This document shows positions 1-11,478 of a DNA stretch of 64,000 nucleotides, in pieces (the first letter of the stretch is position 1; the number at the start of each line of letters is the position of its first letter). Origin of the DNA: Afifella marina DSM 2698 (lineage in GTDB: Bacteria; Pseudomonadota; Alphaproteobacteria; Rhizobiales; Afifellaceae). Made by a program: the position numbers and the translations under genes. The stretch is taken from positions 930,001 through 994,000 of the forward strand of contig NZ_FMVW01000001.1 of assembly GCF_900102695.1 (NCBI RefSeq). The letters are read 5' to 3'. Below the pieces are notes generated by a model. It was given only the letters and a program-made list of their open reading frames with translations, did no database searches and was not told the origin of the DNA.

Positions 1-57
1 TTTCCGCCGCGATACCGCAGTCCCTTTCCCCGAAATCCAAACGCAACGGTGAAAACC

Positions 58-273
58 ATGCCTTTTGCCAATTACAAAGTCCCTCAAGCGGCTCTGACGC
101 GCGCTCAGAAGGAAGAGCTCATCCACCGCACGACGGACCTTCTGGTCGAGTATTTTAGCGAGGCCGCCCGGCCCCATACGATGGTGTTGATCGAGGAAGT
201 ACCGGACGGTGGCTACGGCCGCGCCGACGTCGTCTTCACGGTCCCGGAGGAATACCGGGCAAGCGATGACTGA
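58..273 (+). CDS. 4-oxalocrotonate tautomerase family protein
   Basis: Small enzyme of the 4-oxalocrotonate tautomerase superfamily, 71 residues, close to the usual 60-75. Members use an N-terminal proline, exposed when the initiator Met is removed, as the general base in keto-enol tautomerisation. The ATG at 58 gives Met-Pro-Phe at the N-terminus, which decides the start; the in-frame GTG at 49 would bury that proline and is rejected. The sequence then follows the family pattern, with an amphipathic helix (TRAQKEELIHRTTDLLVEYF) and a beta strand with MVLIEEVPDGGYGRAD. The substrate is unknown. The gene lies 136 bp upstream of ldhA on the same strand, but no functional link is evident. Confidence 0.8.
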   Translation: MPFANYKVPQAALTRAQKEELIHRTTDLLVEYFSEAARPHTMVLIEEVPDGGYGRADVVFTVPEEYRASDD

Positions 274-409
274 TGCGAAGGCCGGGCCTCTACCTGTCAG
301 GCATGCCCGGCCCTTCATTCGCGCAGACCAGCCATCGGTTGGAATTCCGGTCGATCGTTCCCAATTGCAGCCCGACACCGACAGGACGAACCCGAGGAGG
401 TGAAGGGCC

Positions 410-1414
410 ATGAAAGTCGCCGTCTTCAGCACGAAGAACTATGATCGAGACTTCTTCGAGAAAGCCGCCGAGGGGTCCGGCCACGAACTCCACTTCTTCG
501 AGCCGCATCTGACGCGCGAGACGGCGCCTTTGGCGCGCGGGGCCGACGCCGTCTGCATCTTCGTCAACGACAGCGCCGATGCGGAGACGCTCGCCGCGGT
601 GAAGGAGGAGGGCGTGCGCTTTGTCGCCCTGCGCTGCGCGGGTTTCAACAATGTCGATCTTGCCGCCGCGCACCGGCTCGGCATGTCGGTGGCGCGTGTG
701 CCCGCCTATTCGCCGCATGCGGTCGCCGAATATACGATCGGCCTCATCCTGGCGCTCAATCGCAAGCTCTGCCGCGCCCATAATCGCGTGCGCGAGGGGA
801 ACTTCTCGCTCGAAGGCCTGCTCGGCTTCGATCTGAAAGGTAAGACGGCGGGCGTCGTCGGCACCGGCGCCATCGGTGCTGCCGTGGTCAAGATCCTCAA
901 GGGTTTTGGCATGCACGTCCTGACCTACGATCTGAGGCAGAACCCCGACTGCGTGGCCGATGGCGCCCAATATGTCTCCGTGGACGAGCTCTTTGCGGCA
1001 AGCGATATCATCACCTTGCATTGTCCGCTGACGCCGGACACGCGCCATCTCGTCGATGCCGATCGCATCGCGTCCCTCAAGCCCGGGTGCATGCTGATCA
1101 ATACCAGCCGTGGCGCGCTGGTCGATGCGCGCGCCGTGATCGACGGCTTGAAGAGCGGTCAGATCGGATCCCTCGGTCTCGATGTCTATGAAGAAGAGGC
1201 CGATCTGTTCTTTGAGGATCTCTCAAACTACATGCTGCAGGACGATGTCTTCGCAAGGCTTCTCACCTTCCCGAATGTCCTCATCACCGGCCACCAGGCG
1301 TTCTTCACCGAGGAGGCCTTGAGCGCCATCGCCGAGACGACGATCGCCAATCTCACTGGCTTCGAGAAGCAGGGGCGGCCTGAATTTGAGGTGTCCGTCG
1401 AGGCAATCCGGTAA
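410..1414 (+). CDS. ldhA: D-lactate dehydrogenase (2-hydroxyacid dehydrogenase family)
   Basis: Cytoplasmic NAD-dependent D-lactate dehydrogenase that reduces pyruvate to D-lactate. It is 334 residues and very similar along its whole length to the E. coli LdhA type. Visible features are the N-terminal [16 protein letters not shown], the substrate loop [11 protein letters not shown], the NAD-binding GVVGTGAIG at about residues 148-156, and the catalytic triad expected for the family: Arg234 in NTSRGAL, Glu263 in [13 protein letters not shown] and His295 in [11 protein letters not shown]. These align within one residue of R235, E264 and H296 of the E. coli protein. A strong ribosome site (GAGGAGGTGA) precedes the ATG. 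A role in fermentation or redox balancing is inferred. Confidence 0.93.
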   Translation: MKVAVFSTKNYDRDFFEKAAEGSGHELHFFEPHLTRETAPLARGADAVCIFVNDSADAETLAAVKEEGVRFVALRCAGFNNVDLAAAHRLGMSVARVPAYSPHAVAEYTIGLILALNRKLCRAHNRVREGNFSLEGLLGFDLKGKTAGVVGTGAIGAAVVKILKGFGMHVLTYDLRQNPDCVADGAQYVSVDELFAASDIITLHCPLTPDTRHLVDADRIASLKPGCMLINTSRGALVDARAVIDGLKSGQIGSLGLDVYEEEADLFFEDLSNYMLQDDVFARLLTFPNVLITGHQAFFTEEALSAIAETTIANLTGFEKQGRPEFEVSVEAIR

Positions 1415-1639
1415 GGCAGTTGTCGGCGGTCCGGTCCAGGCATGGACGATGGTCGCCTCTTGCAAAGTGCAATTGACTGGAGCATAGAGCGGCGAGGGTC
1501 CGCAGTTCACCCAGGCGTCACCGTCCCGCGAGGGAAGCTAAACCTGTCAGAGAATAAAGCTCGACACCAAGCCTCGTGCCGCGTCGCAAGCCGGTGACCC
1601 TCGACCTCCATTCTGGAACGGCACGCTTGAGGGTTGGTC

Positions 1640-2245
1640 ATGTCCAGAACTCCCATTCCACTCGCCACACGCGATATGTCGACGTTTGCGAAGTCGCTTC
1701 GTCGACAGCTTGCCGATCATGAGGCTCCACCGAGCCATCTTGAGCTGCTCAATATGCTTGCCCGTTCGGCCGGGCATCGCAACTTTCAACACTTGCGGGC
1801 GAATATGCTCGGCCCGGAGGTGTCCGGCGATCAGTCGGCGCCTGGAGATCCGTCGGCAGATGATCTTGAGATAGATCGTGCGGCGGACAATCCGCCCGCT
1901 GACGAACGGCGATTGAAGCGCGTGCTGCGCCAGTTCGACCAGAATGCCGTGCTCGTGCGCTGGCCGAAGCGGCAAAGCGACCGCAACCTCTGCCTCTGGC
2001 TCATCTGGTCGCTCTTTCCGGCCGGCGAGAGCCTCACCGAAGCGGAGGTGAACGCGTTCCTGGTGGCGCGGCACGCCTTTGGCGACCCTGCGCTCTTGCG
2101 CCGTTCGCTCGTCGATCTCGGCCTTGTCTGGCGCACGCGCAACGGCAGTGAATATCGCCGCGTGGAGCTTGAACCTCCGGTGGAGGCGCTTGCCTTGATC
2201 GGTCGGCTCGGCATGCGACCCGAACCCGCGAGATCTCCACGGTGA
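1640..2245 (+). CDS. DUF2087 domain-containing protein
   Basis: Protein of about 201 residues. The C-terminal half (roughly residues 95-190) matches the DUF2087 pattern: LKRVLRQFD, then LVRWPKR, CLWLIWSLFP, LTEAEVNAFL and a terminal RTRNGSEYRR, as seen in small alphaproteobacterial proteins often annotated as transcriptional regulators. The N-terminal region (LRRQLADHEAPPSHLELLNMLARS) resembles the short helical segment found in some glyoxalase-like DUF2087 neighbours. An ATG at 1640 is chosen over an in-frame TTG at 1634. Biochemical function is unknown; the winged-helix look of DUF2087 makes nucleic-acid binding possible but not shown. A strong hairpin follows the stop. Confidence 0.65.
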   Translation: MSRTPIPLATRDMSTFAKSLRRQLADHEAPPSHLELLNMLARSAGHRNFQHLRANMLGPEVSGDQSAPGDPSADDLEIDRAADNPPADERRLKRVLRQFDQNAVLVRWPKRQSDRNLCLWLIWSLFPAGESLTEAEVNAFLVARHAFGDPALLRRSLVDLGLVWRTRNGSEYRRVELEPPVEALALIGRLGMRPEPARSPR

Positions 2246-2247
2246 AG

Positions 2248-2297
2248 CTAAGGCGGCAATCGCCCCTGGCTATCGCCCCCGGCGATTGCCGCCTTAG
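2248..2297 (+). terminator. Perfect 17-bp inverted repeat after the DUF2087 gene
   Basis: The arm CTAAGGCGGCAATCGCC (2248-2264) is repeated as its exact reverse complement at 2281-2297, with a 16-nt loop. It starts 2 nt after the DUF2087 stop codon and lies before the next gene's ribosome site. No T-run follows, so it is a terminator-like or RNA-stabilising hairpin rather than a textbook intrinsic terminator. Confidence 0.6.
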
Positions 2298-2360
2298 GTT
2301 GGGGTGAAGCGCGCCTTTGAGCGCGCACCCTTCCTGACTTCACATCCTCCGGGAGTTTTC

Positions 2361-3032
2361 ATGAAAACCTTTCTCATCACTGGCGCCTCGACCGGCATCG
2401 GCGCAGCGACGGCGCGCGCGGCGGTTGAGGCCGGCTACAACGTGGCACTTGCCGCACGCTCCAAGGACAAGCTCGAAGGCCTCGTCGCCGAGCTCGGCAA
2501 GGAGCGGGCGCTTGCGGTTTCCTGCGATGTCACCAGCCTGGAAGACCAACAGGCGATGGTTGACAAGACGCTTCAAGCCTTCGGACGCATAGACGTCGTC
2601 TTCGCCAATGCGGGCGTCGGCTCCAAGGGCTCCGGCACGGAAGGCGGCGACCCGGACAATTTCCGCGAGATGATTTTGACCAACGTTCTGGGCGTTGTGC
2701 TCACCGCCAAGGTGACCTTGGCGGAGATCAAGAAGAACCGCGGCCATATCCTCATCACCGGTTCGCGCGCCGGCCGCATGACCATGCGCGGATCCGTCTA
2801 CGGCGCCACCAAATGGGCGGTGACGGGCTATGGCCAGAACCTGCGCGAGGAGCTTGAAGGCACCGGTGCGCGCGTGACCTTGATCGAGCCCGGCATGGTC
2901 GACACCCCCTTCTTTGACGAGAGGAAGCCTGACGCCTTGAAAGCCGAAGATGTGGCGGCCGCGGTCATGTATGCGGTCTCGCAGCCCGAACACGTCAATG
3001 TCGGCGAGATCCTCGTCACCCCGGTGCGATAG
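2361..3032 (+). CDS. SDR family oxidoreductase
   Basis: Classical short-chain dehydrogenase/reductase of 223 residues. It shows the nucleotide-binding TGASTGIG motif at residues 7-14, the NAG strand motif (FANAGVG), the catalytic Ser of ITGSRAG and the Tyr-x-x-x-Lys pair in YGATKWAV. ARS at the end of the second strand suggests NADP(H) preference, by family rule. The ATG at 2361 follows a CCGGGAG ribosome site; the upstream in-frame extension starting at 2304 adds residues unlike SDR N-termini. The substrate is unknown. It converges with the MFS transporter gene, with only about 20 bp between the stops. Confidence 0.88.
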   Translation: MKTFLITGASTGIGAATARAAVEAGYNVALAARSKDKLEGLVAELGKERALAVSCDVTSLEDQQAMVDKTLQAFGRIDVVFANAGVGSKGSGTEGGDPDNFREMILTNVLGVVLTAKVTLAEIKKNRGHILITGSRAGRMTMRGSVYGATKWAVTGYGQNLREELEGTGARVTLIEPGMVDTPFFDERKPDALKAEDVAAAVMYAVSQPEHVNVGEILVTPVR

Positions 3033-3052
3033 GGCCGCTCCGAGCGCTTTCT

Positions 3053-4198
3053 TTAAGCCGGTTGCGTGGCCCGTTGTGAGCAGGCGGCGACCACGGTGAC
3101 CATTGCGGCGAGCATTCCGAAGGCGATGGGGAGCCCGAAAGCCTTGCCGACGAAGCCGACGAGGGCGGGTCCGAGAAGCACGCCCGCATAGCCGAACATC
3201 GACATGGCGGCGATGGCGAGGCCCGCGGGCATCACCTTCTGGCGGCCGGCCTGGGTGAAGAGCAGCGGCACGATGTTGGCGGCCCCGAGGCCGACGAAGA
3301 GGAAGCCGATCAAAGACAAAGGCGCCGGCAGCAGAATGATCTTGAGGAGCCCGATCGTGGCGAGCGTTGCGCCGATAAGCAGCATGCTGCGCGCGCCCAC
3401 GAGCCGCGTGAAACGGTCGCCGGTGAAGCGGCCGATCGTCATCGCACCGGCGAAAAGGGCATAACCGATCCCCGCCTGCGAGGCCGGAAAATCCTTGTTT
3501 TCGGTAAGAAAGACGGCACCCCAATCGAGCATCGCCCCTTCCGTCAGAAACATGACGAAGGCGAGAAGGCCGATCAGAAGGACGATGCCGCGCGGGCGCA
3601 CGAACAAGGGCGTCTGATCCTCGGCGCGGGTACGCAGAAGCCGCGGAGAGGCGACGACGATCGCAAGTGCCAGAATGAAAGCGGCGGCGAGAGCTGCGAC
3701 GGAGGGAGCAAGTCCGATCCACAAGGCGCCGGTCATGCCGGCCGCTCCGATCAGGCCGCCGACGCTGTAAAGCCCGTGGAAGTTCGACATGAGGGGAATG
3801 CCGGCGGCCTCCTGCACCTCGACGGCATGGACATTGGCGCCGACATCGACAGCGCCGATGGAGGCGCCGAAGGCGAAGAGCACGACGGCGATTGCCGCAC
3901 TCGTCGGTGCGACGGCGAGAAGCGGCAGGGTGACGGCAAGCCCGAGCGAGCCGGCGAGAATGACCGCGCGCGCCCCGATCCGGCCAGACAAAGCGCCCGC
4001 CGCCGGCATGGTCACCACCGAGCCGACGCCGAGGCATAAGAGCAGCAGGCCAAGCCCGGCCTCGTCGACGCCAAGGCGCGTTTTCACATAGGGCACGAGC
4101 GGGGCCCAGCAGGCGGTGCCGAAGCCGGCGATGAAGAAAGAGAGCCGCGTCGCAAGGCGGGTGCCGGGCGTGTCGCCGGACGGAATGGATATGGTCAT
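3053..4198 (-). CDS. MFS transporter
   Basis: Major facilitator superfamily permease of about 381 residues with roughly twelve hydrophobic segments. Family signs are the first-helix region FIAGFGTACWAPLVPYVK, the loop GALSGRIGAR between helices 2 and 3, and the second-half equivalent GRFTGDRFTRLVGAR. The overall look is of the YbjJ-like subgroup of inner-membrane MFS proteins, whose substrates are largely unknown. An ATG at 4198 (MTISIPSG) is preferred over an upstream TTG. It stands alone, convergent with the SDR gene, and no substrate can be inferred from context. Confidence 0.85.
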   Translation of the reverse strand: MTISIPSGDTPGTRLATRLSFFIAGFGTACWAPLVPYVKTRLGVDEAGLGLLLLCLGVGSVVTMPAAGALSGRIGARAVILAGSLGLAVTLPLLAVAPTSAAIAVVLFAFGASIGAVDVGANVHAVEVQEAAGIPLMSNFHGLYSVGGLIGAAGMTGALWIGLAPSVAALAAAFILALAIVVASPRLLRTRAEDQTPLFVRPRGIVLLIGLLAFVMFLTEGAMLDWGAVFLTENKDFPASQAGIGYALFAGAMTIGRFTGDRFTRLVGARSMLLIGATLATIGLLKIILLPAPLSLIGFLFVGLGAANIVPLLFTQAGRQKVMPAGLAIAAMSMFGYAGVLLGPALVGFVGKAFGLPIAFGMLAAMVTVVAACSQRATQPA

Positions 4199-4316
4199 CG
4201 GGGAATGCTGCCGCAGGGGTGGGGGACCCTTGGCCGTCCTAACTTTCGCCCGACAGGCGGTCAATCGCAGGCGGGTCTTTCACGCCTTCAACACAAAACG
4301 GTGAAGACGGGCGCGC

Positions 4317-4637
4317 CTAGTCCTCCGCCGACACGGGCGGGGTGCAATAGGCGCCGTGCAGGGTCTCGATCACGACGAGAACCTCGGGCCTGGCAATGCG
4401 GTAAAAGACGTTCGTGCCTTTGCGCTTGGAGAGCACGAGGCCGTCCGCCCGCAGTCGCATAAGATGTTGTGACATAGGCACTTGGTCGATGCCGCCGAGC
4501 TCTTTGCGCAGCTGGCTGACCGATTTTTCTTCCCGCCCCAACGCACACAGAACGAGCAACCTCTGCGGATGCGAGAGGCTGCGCATGAGGTCGGCTGCGC
4601 GCTCTGATGCTGGGATCATGTCGTTTACATTCATCAT
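4317..4637 (-). CDS. ArsR family repressor, SqrR/BigR-like (probable sulfide/persulfide sensor)
   Basis: Winged-helix ArsR-type regulator of 106 residues, with the recognition region VPMSQHLMRLRADGLV and the wing RKGTNVFYRI. It has only two cysteines, Cys31 (LLVLCALG) and Cys98 (GAYCTPP), 67 residues apart. SqrR of Rhodobacter capsulatus and BigR relatives use two cysteines with nearly the same spacing (41 and 107 in SqrR) to sense reactive sulfur by forming a polysulfide bridge. Its divergent neighbour is a sulfide:quinone oxidoreductase, which fits that role. No metal-site CxC motif of arsenic- or cadmium-type ArsR proteins is present. Two tandem ATG codons (4635-4637 and 4632-4634) make the exact start uncertain by one residue. 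The sulfur-sensing role is inference from cysteine spacing and context. Confidence 0.82.
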   Translation of the reverse strand: MMNVNDMIPASERAADLMRSLSHPQRLLVLCALGREEKSVSQLRKELGGIDQVPMSQHLMRLRADGLVLSKRKGTNVFYRIARPEVLVVIETLHGAYCTPPVSAED

Positions 4638-4643
4638 CTTGAA

Positions 4644-4664
4644 ATTAGAATGTTTGAATGTTAA
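4644..4664. promoter_or_regulatory. AT-rich candidate operator for the ArsR-type repressor
   Basis: A short AT-rich island within a GC-rich divergent intergenic region lies just upstream of the repressor start. It contains a direct repeat of GAATGTT (4648-4654 and 4656-4662) framed by TTA and TTAA. ArsR-family operators of the SqrR/BigR group are AT-rich with GAAT/ATTC-like half sites, so this is the natural candidate site controlling both the repressor and sqr. Assignment is inferred. Confidence 0.4.
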
Positions 4665-4810
4665 ACGCAAGACAGATGGGGCGGATGACACCGAAAAATC
4701 GGGAGCCGTCTCACCTCGCACCGGACCGCTTGGCGGCCGGTGGCGGTGGCCTTCAGGGCTTTGCCGCCTGCGAGGGAGCACAGGCCGCAGGGCCGGAGAG
4801 GGAGGGTTTA

Positions 4811-6103
4811 ATGGCGAAGATTGTGGTGATGGGAGCCGGCCTCGGCGGCATCGTGATGGCCTACGAGATGAGGGCAAAGCTCAATCGGGAAGACGAACTG
4901 ACCGTCGTGCATCTCGGCGGCACATATTCCTTCGTGCCGTCCAATCCGTGGGTGGCCGTCGGCTGGCGGCAGCCGTCCGAGATCACGGTGGAGGTGGGGC
5001 CGGTTCTGGCGCGCAAAGGGATCGGTTTTCGGCCGGAAGGTGCGCGCCGCGTCCACCCGCAAGAAAACCGTGTCGAGCTCAACGACGGGACGTTCCTCGA
5101 TTACGATTACCTCATCATCGCCACCGGCCCGGATCTCGCCTTCGACGAAATCGAAGGAATGGGGCCTGAGGCGGGGACCCAATCGATCTGCCAGATCGAA
5201 CATGCCGTCCAGGCGAAGGCGGCCTTCGACGAATTGGTGAAGAAGCCGGGCCCGGTCGTCGTCGGGGCCGTCCAGGGCGCCTCCTGTTTCGGTCCGGCTT
5301 ACGAATTCGCCTTCGTGCTCGACACGGCGCTCCGCCGCGCCAAGAAGCGCGACCAGGTGCTGATGACCTTCGTCACGCCGGAACCCTATATCGGCCATCT
5401 CGGCCTTGATGGCGTCGGCGACACCAAGGGCCTTCTGGAGAGCGCGCTGCGTGAGCACCACATCAAGTGGATCACCAATGCGCGCACGGTGAAGGCGGAA
5501 GGTGGCACGATGGTCGTGGAGGAACTCCACGACGACGGCACCATGAAGGCGACGCACGAGCTGCCCTTCACCTTTTCCATGATGCTGCCGGCCTTCCGCG
5601 GCGTGCCCGCTGTCTACGGCATCGAAGGCCTCACCAATCCGCGCGGCTTCATCACCATCGACCGCCACCAGCGCAACGAGACCTATCCGAATGTCTTTGC
5701 GATCGGTGTGTGCGTGGCGATCCCGCCCGTCAGCAAGACGGCGTTGCCGGTGGGCGTGCCCAAGACCGGCTTCATGATCGAATCCATGGTGACGGCGACG
5801 GCGGAGAACATTTCCGCCCTCCTGAAAGGTCAGGAGCCGCATGCCATTGCCTCCTGGAATGCCGTCTGCCTTGCCGATTTCGGCGATGACGGCATCGCCT
5901 TCATCGCTCAACCCCAGATCCCGCCGCGCAATGTCAATTGGTCTTCGCAGGGGCGGTGGGTGCACGCCGCGAAGATCGGCTTCGAGCGCTACTTCCTGCG
6001 CAAGATCCGCCAGGGGCAGAGCGCGAGCTTCCTCGAAAACGTCGTGCTCGATGCTCTTGGCATCAAGAAACTCAAAGAAATCCACATGGAGGCCGCTGAA
6101 TAG
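4811..6103 (+). CDS. sqr: Sulfide:quinone oxidoreductase
   Basis: Membrane-associated flavoprotein of 430 residues that oxidises sulfide to polysulfide or persulfide and passes electrons to quinone. The N-terminal FAD-binding motif is VVMGAGLGGI (residues 5-14). All three cysteines required for sulfide oxidation are present at Cys127 (SICQIEHA), Cys159 (GASCFGPAYEF) and Cys353 (NAVCLADFG), the same numbering as the Rhodobacter capsulatus enzyme, and the motif GVCVAIPPVSKTALPVGVPK is typical of that group. The ATG at 4811 follows GGAGGG; the longer in-frame upstream reading lacks FAD-protein character. It is divergent from an SqrR-like repressor and followed 29 bp later by a small DUF2892-type membrane protein. 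Role: sulfide detoxification or use as electron donor. Confidence 0.93.
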   Translation: MAKIVVMGAGLGGIVMAYEMRAKLNREDELTVVHLGGTYSFVPSNPWVAVGWRQPSEITVEVGPVLARKGIGFRPEGARRVHPQENRVELNDGTFLDYDYLIIATGPDLAFDEIEGMGPEAGTQSICQIEHAVQAKAAFDELVKKPGPVVVGAVQGASCFGPAYEFAFVLDTALRRAKKRDQVLMTFVTPEPYIGHLGLDGVGDTKGLLESALREHHIKWITNARTVKAEGGTMVVEELHDDGTMKATHELPFTFSMMLPAFRGVPAVYGIEGLTNPRGFITIDRHQRNETYPNVFAIGVCVAIPPVSKTALPVGVPKTGFMIESMVTATAENISALLKGQEPHAIASWNAVCLADFGDDGIAFIAQPQIPPRNVNWSSQGRWVHAAKIGFERYFLRKIRQGQSASFLENVVLDALGIKKLKEIHMEAAE

Positions 6104-6132
6104 ATCAGCGGCCCAACGAAGGAGAAAGTGAA

Positions 6133-6336
6133 ATGACAGTCGACCGTGCCGTTCTCGCCTTTGCTGGCTGCGTGATCCTTTTGTCGCTGCTTCTGGGCTA
6201 TGCGGCCTCGCCGTACTGGTACCTTCTGACGGCGTTCATCGGCCTCAACCTGCTGCAGGCATCCTTTACGGGCTTCTGCCCGGCCGCCTTCATCTTCAAG
6301 AAGATGGGCATGCAGCCGGGCGTCGCTTTCTCATAA
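6133..6336 (+). CDS. Small inner-membrane protein, DUF2892/YgaP-TM type
   Basis: Protein of 67 residues with two predicted membrane helices (about residues 7-26 and 29-47) joined by a short SPYWYL turn. The second helix ends in LQASFTGFCPAAFIFKKMGM, typical of the DUF2892 domain that forms the membrane part of the YgaP rhodanese. Standalone copies often sit in sulfur-metabolism operons. Its Cys (TGFCP) is conserved in many members. A good ribosome site (GAAGGAGAAA) precedes the ATG, 29 bp after sqr, so it is probably co-transcribed with sqr. The molecular role is unknown; help with membrane handling of sulfane sulfur is a guess from context. Confidence 0.8.
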   Translation: MTVDRAVLAFAGCVILLSLLLGYAASPYWYLLTAFIGLNLLQASFTGFCPAAFIFKKMGMQPGVAFS

Positions 6337-6351
6337 GCCTTATTCAATCCT

Positions 6352-6373
6352 GCCGCCGGCTCAAGCCGGCGGC
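6352..6373 (+). terminator. GC-rich hairpin between the DUF2892 gene and the RND operon part
   Basis: GCCGCCGGC (6352-6360) and its reverse complement GCCGGCGGC (6365-6373) form a perfect 9-bp stem with a TCAA tetraloop, followed by TTTAA. It could end or attenuate the sqr transcript, giving lower expression of the RND genes downstream. No other obvious promoter lies before the RND genes. Confidence 0.55.
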
Positions 6374-6399
6374 TTTAACCCTCCCTCTCTGAGACCGTC

Positions 6400-7475
6400 A
6401 TGCTGAATGTTGCCCGGCAGAGTTCTGCTGCTGCGAAAGCCTTTGCCGCGATCGTCCTCGCTCTGATTGCCCTGCCCATGGCGGCCTCAGCTGCGGCCGC
6501 TGCCGAAATGAAGCTGGCTCCGCGTATCGTGCCGGAGACCAAGGCCGTGTTCGGCCAGGTCAAGAGCCGCGATGTCGTCGCGGCGCGGGCACGCATCGGT
6601 GGAACGATCGAGAAGATCTCCGTCGACGAAGGGAGTGAGGTCGAGAAGGGCGAGGTCATCGCCGTCATCATCGACGACAAGATCCCGATCCAGAAGAGGG
6701 CGGCCGACGCGAAGATCGAAGTCCTGCGCTCGCAGCTTGCCAACGCCAATACGGATCTGGAGCGCGCCCAACAATTGCGCACCACCGGTGCCGTTTCGCA
6801 ATCGCGTCTCGATGAGGCGTCGACCCAGGTCCAGGTCTATACCAACCAGCTCGCGGCGGCCGAGGCTGAACGCGCCGTCATCGAACAGAATGCCCGCGAA
6901 GGCGAAGTGCTTGCTCCCGCCTCGGGGCGCGTGCTCGACGTGCCGGTGACGCCGGGTTCCGTCGTCATGGCCGGCGATCAGATCGCGACCGTCGCCGGCG
7001 GCGGCTATTTCCTGAGGTTGTCGTTGCCCGAACGCCACGCGGCGGAGATCTCCGAGGGCGACACGGTCAAGGTCGGCGATCGGGTGTTGAGCGCCGACGG
7101 GGCGGCCCGGAAAATCGAGCCGCGCATCGGCCGTCTCGTGAAAGTCTATCCGGAGATCGAGGACGGCAAGGTGAAGGCCGATGTCGAGGTTGACGGCCTC
7201 GGCAATTATTTCGTCGGCGAGCGTACGCTCGTCTGGATTCCGGTGGCGACGCGGGAGGTTCTCACCGTGCCGCGCCAGGCGGTGACGACCCGTCACGGGA
7301 TCGATTACGTCACGCTTCAGACGAAAGAGGGGCCCGTCGAGGTCGCCGTGGTTCTCGGCCGGCGTTTTGCGCCGCAGGCGAAAGATGAGGCCGCCGATAC
7401 GAGCGCCCCAGACGCGAACGCCGAAACGGTCGAAATCCTGAGCGGCCTCGAAGCGGGCGACCGGGTGGTCCTGCC

Positions 7476-7479
<4 letters not shown>
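6400..7479 (+). CDS. RND efflux periplasmic adaptor (HlyD/MFP family)
   Basis: Membrane fusion protein of 359 residues that links an inner-membrane RND pump to an outer-membrane channel. It starts with a signal-peptide-like stretch (residues 14-35, ending near AAAAAE). This is followed by a split lipoyl domain (GTIEKISVDEGSEVEKGEVI and the later GEVLAPASGRVLDVPV), a coiled-coil hairpin (about residues 110-165, rich in A, Q, L and E) and a beta-barrel region. Its last 4 bases overlap the start of the RND pump (ATGA), indicating translational coupling. The substrate is unknown. Linkage to sqr suggests export of sulfur-stress-related or quinone-type toxic compounds, but this is inference and a hairpin separates the two parts. 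Confidence 0.88.
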
Positions 7480-10712
<3,233 letters not shown>

Positions 10713-10897
10713 AGGATCTGAATCGGCGTGTGAAGCCCATGAATCGAATCCTGAGCCGCGTCTTTTAAGTCTCGGCAGGGATTCGGCTTTGGGCGCGCGG
10801 GCGAAAGGGACCGGGCGTTGCGAAGCACGCGACTGCCTGTTTGCGAGCATCTTTGGATGAGCGATCCCTGCCGGGCCGAAAGGTCATGTCGCAAATT

Positions 10898-10916
10898 GTT
10901 GACCTTTATAGTCAAC
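10898..10916. promoter_or_regulatory. IRO/RirA-type iron-responsive operator (TGA-N9-TCA)
   Basis: GTTGAC (10898-10903) and GTCAAC (10911-10916) form a 6-bp inverted repeat with a 7-bp spacer, and contain TGA-N9-TCA, the consensus proposed for RirA/IRO boxes in Rhizobiales. It lies about 75 bp upstream of the first gene of the TonB operon, where an iron-dependent repressor would be expected to act. The TTGACC may also serve as a -35 element. The assignment rests on the motif and the downstream genes. Confidence 0.6.
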
Positions 10917-10989
10917 TTATGTAGCGCGTGAGGTCAGCGGTCGGGGCCGAGCCTCGATCGGCGTGCGAGACGTTCTTGGAGAATTGCCG

Positions 10990-11478
10990 GTGTCGAAAAC
11001 CACATGGTCGGGAACGAGGGTTGTGCTGGGTGCGGCTCTCATCTCTTTCGGGCTCGCCGGTTCGGCTTCCGCCGCCGACGGCAAGATCGGGGTCGAGCTC
11101 AACCGGTTGCAGCAGATGGACGCGACCTGCCGCCTGTCGCTCGTCTTCACCAACCGCCTCGACGTGACGATCGACCAGCTCGAACTGGAAACCGTGCTCT
11201 TCGATCCGGACGGGGGCGCCATGCGCTTTCTTGTCCTGAAATCGCAGCCGCTCATCCCCGGCAAGATCCGCGTCTCGCAATATGATCTCGCCGATACGCA
11301 ATGCAGCGATGTCGGTTCGGTGCTGATCAACGACGTGGTCGGCTGCAAGGGGGAGGGGCTCGGACCGGCCACCTGCCTTGCCAAGCTGGCGCCGTCGAGC
11401 CGCACCGATGCCGCATTGATCCTGACTGTTTCCGATCAAGGCAAGACCGCCACGGATGGGGCGGAGGCAACACAGTGA
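10990..11478 (+). CDS. Exported protein of unknown function, first gene of the TonB operon
   Basis: Protein of about 162 residues. A GTG start at 10990 is chosen because GGAG lies 9 nt upstream and because it gives a clean signal peptide (basic MSKTTWSGTR, hydrophobic VVLGAALISFGLAGSASA, cleavage before ADG). The mature part contains four cysteines and reads like a small beta-rich periplasmic domain (CRLSLVFTNRLDVTIDQLEL, later SDVGSVLINDVVGCKGEG). I do not recognise a named family. It overlaps the ExbB start by 4 bases and follows an iron-type operator, so it is probably an accessory periplasmic component of the TonB system or of iron/heme uptake. That role is inferred only from position. 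Confidence 0.65.
   Translation: MSKTTWSGTRVVLGAALISFGLAGSASAADGKIGVELNRLQQMDATCRLSLVFTNRLDVTIDQLELETVLFDPDGGAMRFLVLKSQPLIPGKIRVSQYDLADTQCSDVGSVLINDVVGCKGEGLGPATCLAKLAPSSRTDAALILTVSDQGKTATDGAEATQ

Noticed and set aside
290-1048. Minus-strand 252-codon open frame opposite ldhA
   Set aside because: It lies entirely under a strongly recognised LdhA; its composition (Arg/His/Gly-rich) is that of an antisense shadow in GC-rich DNA.
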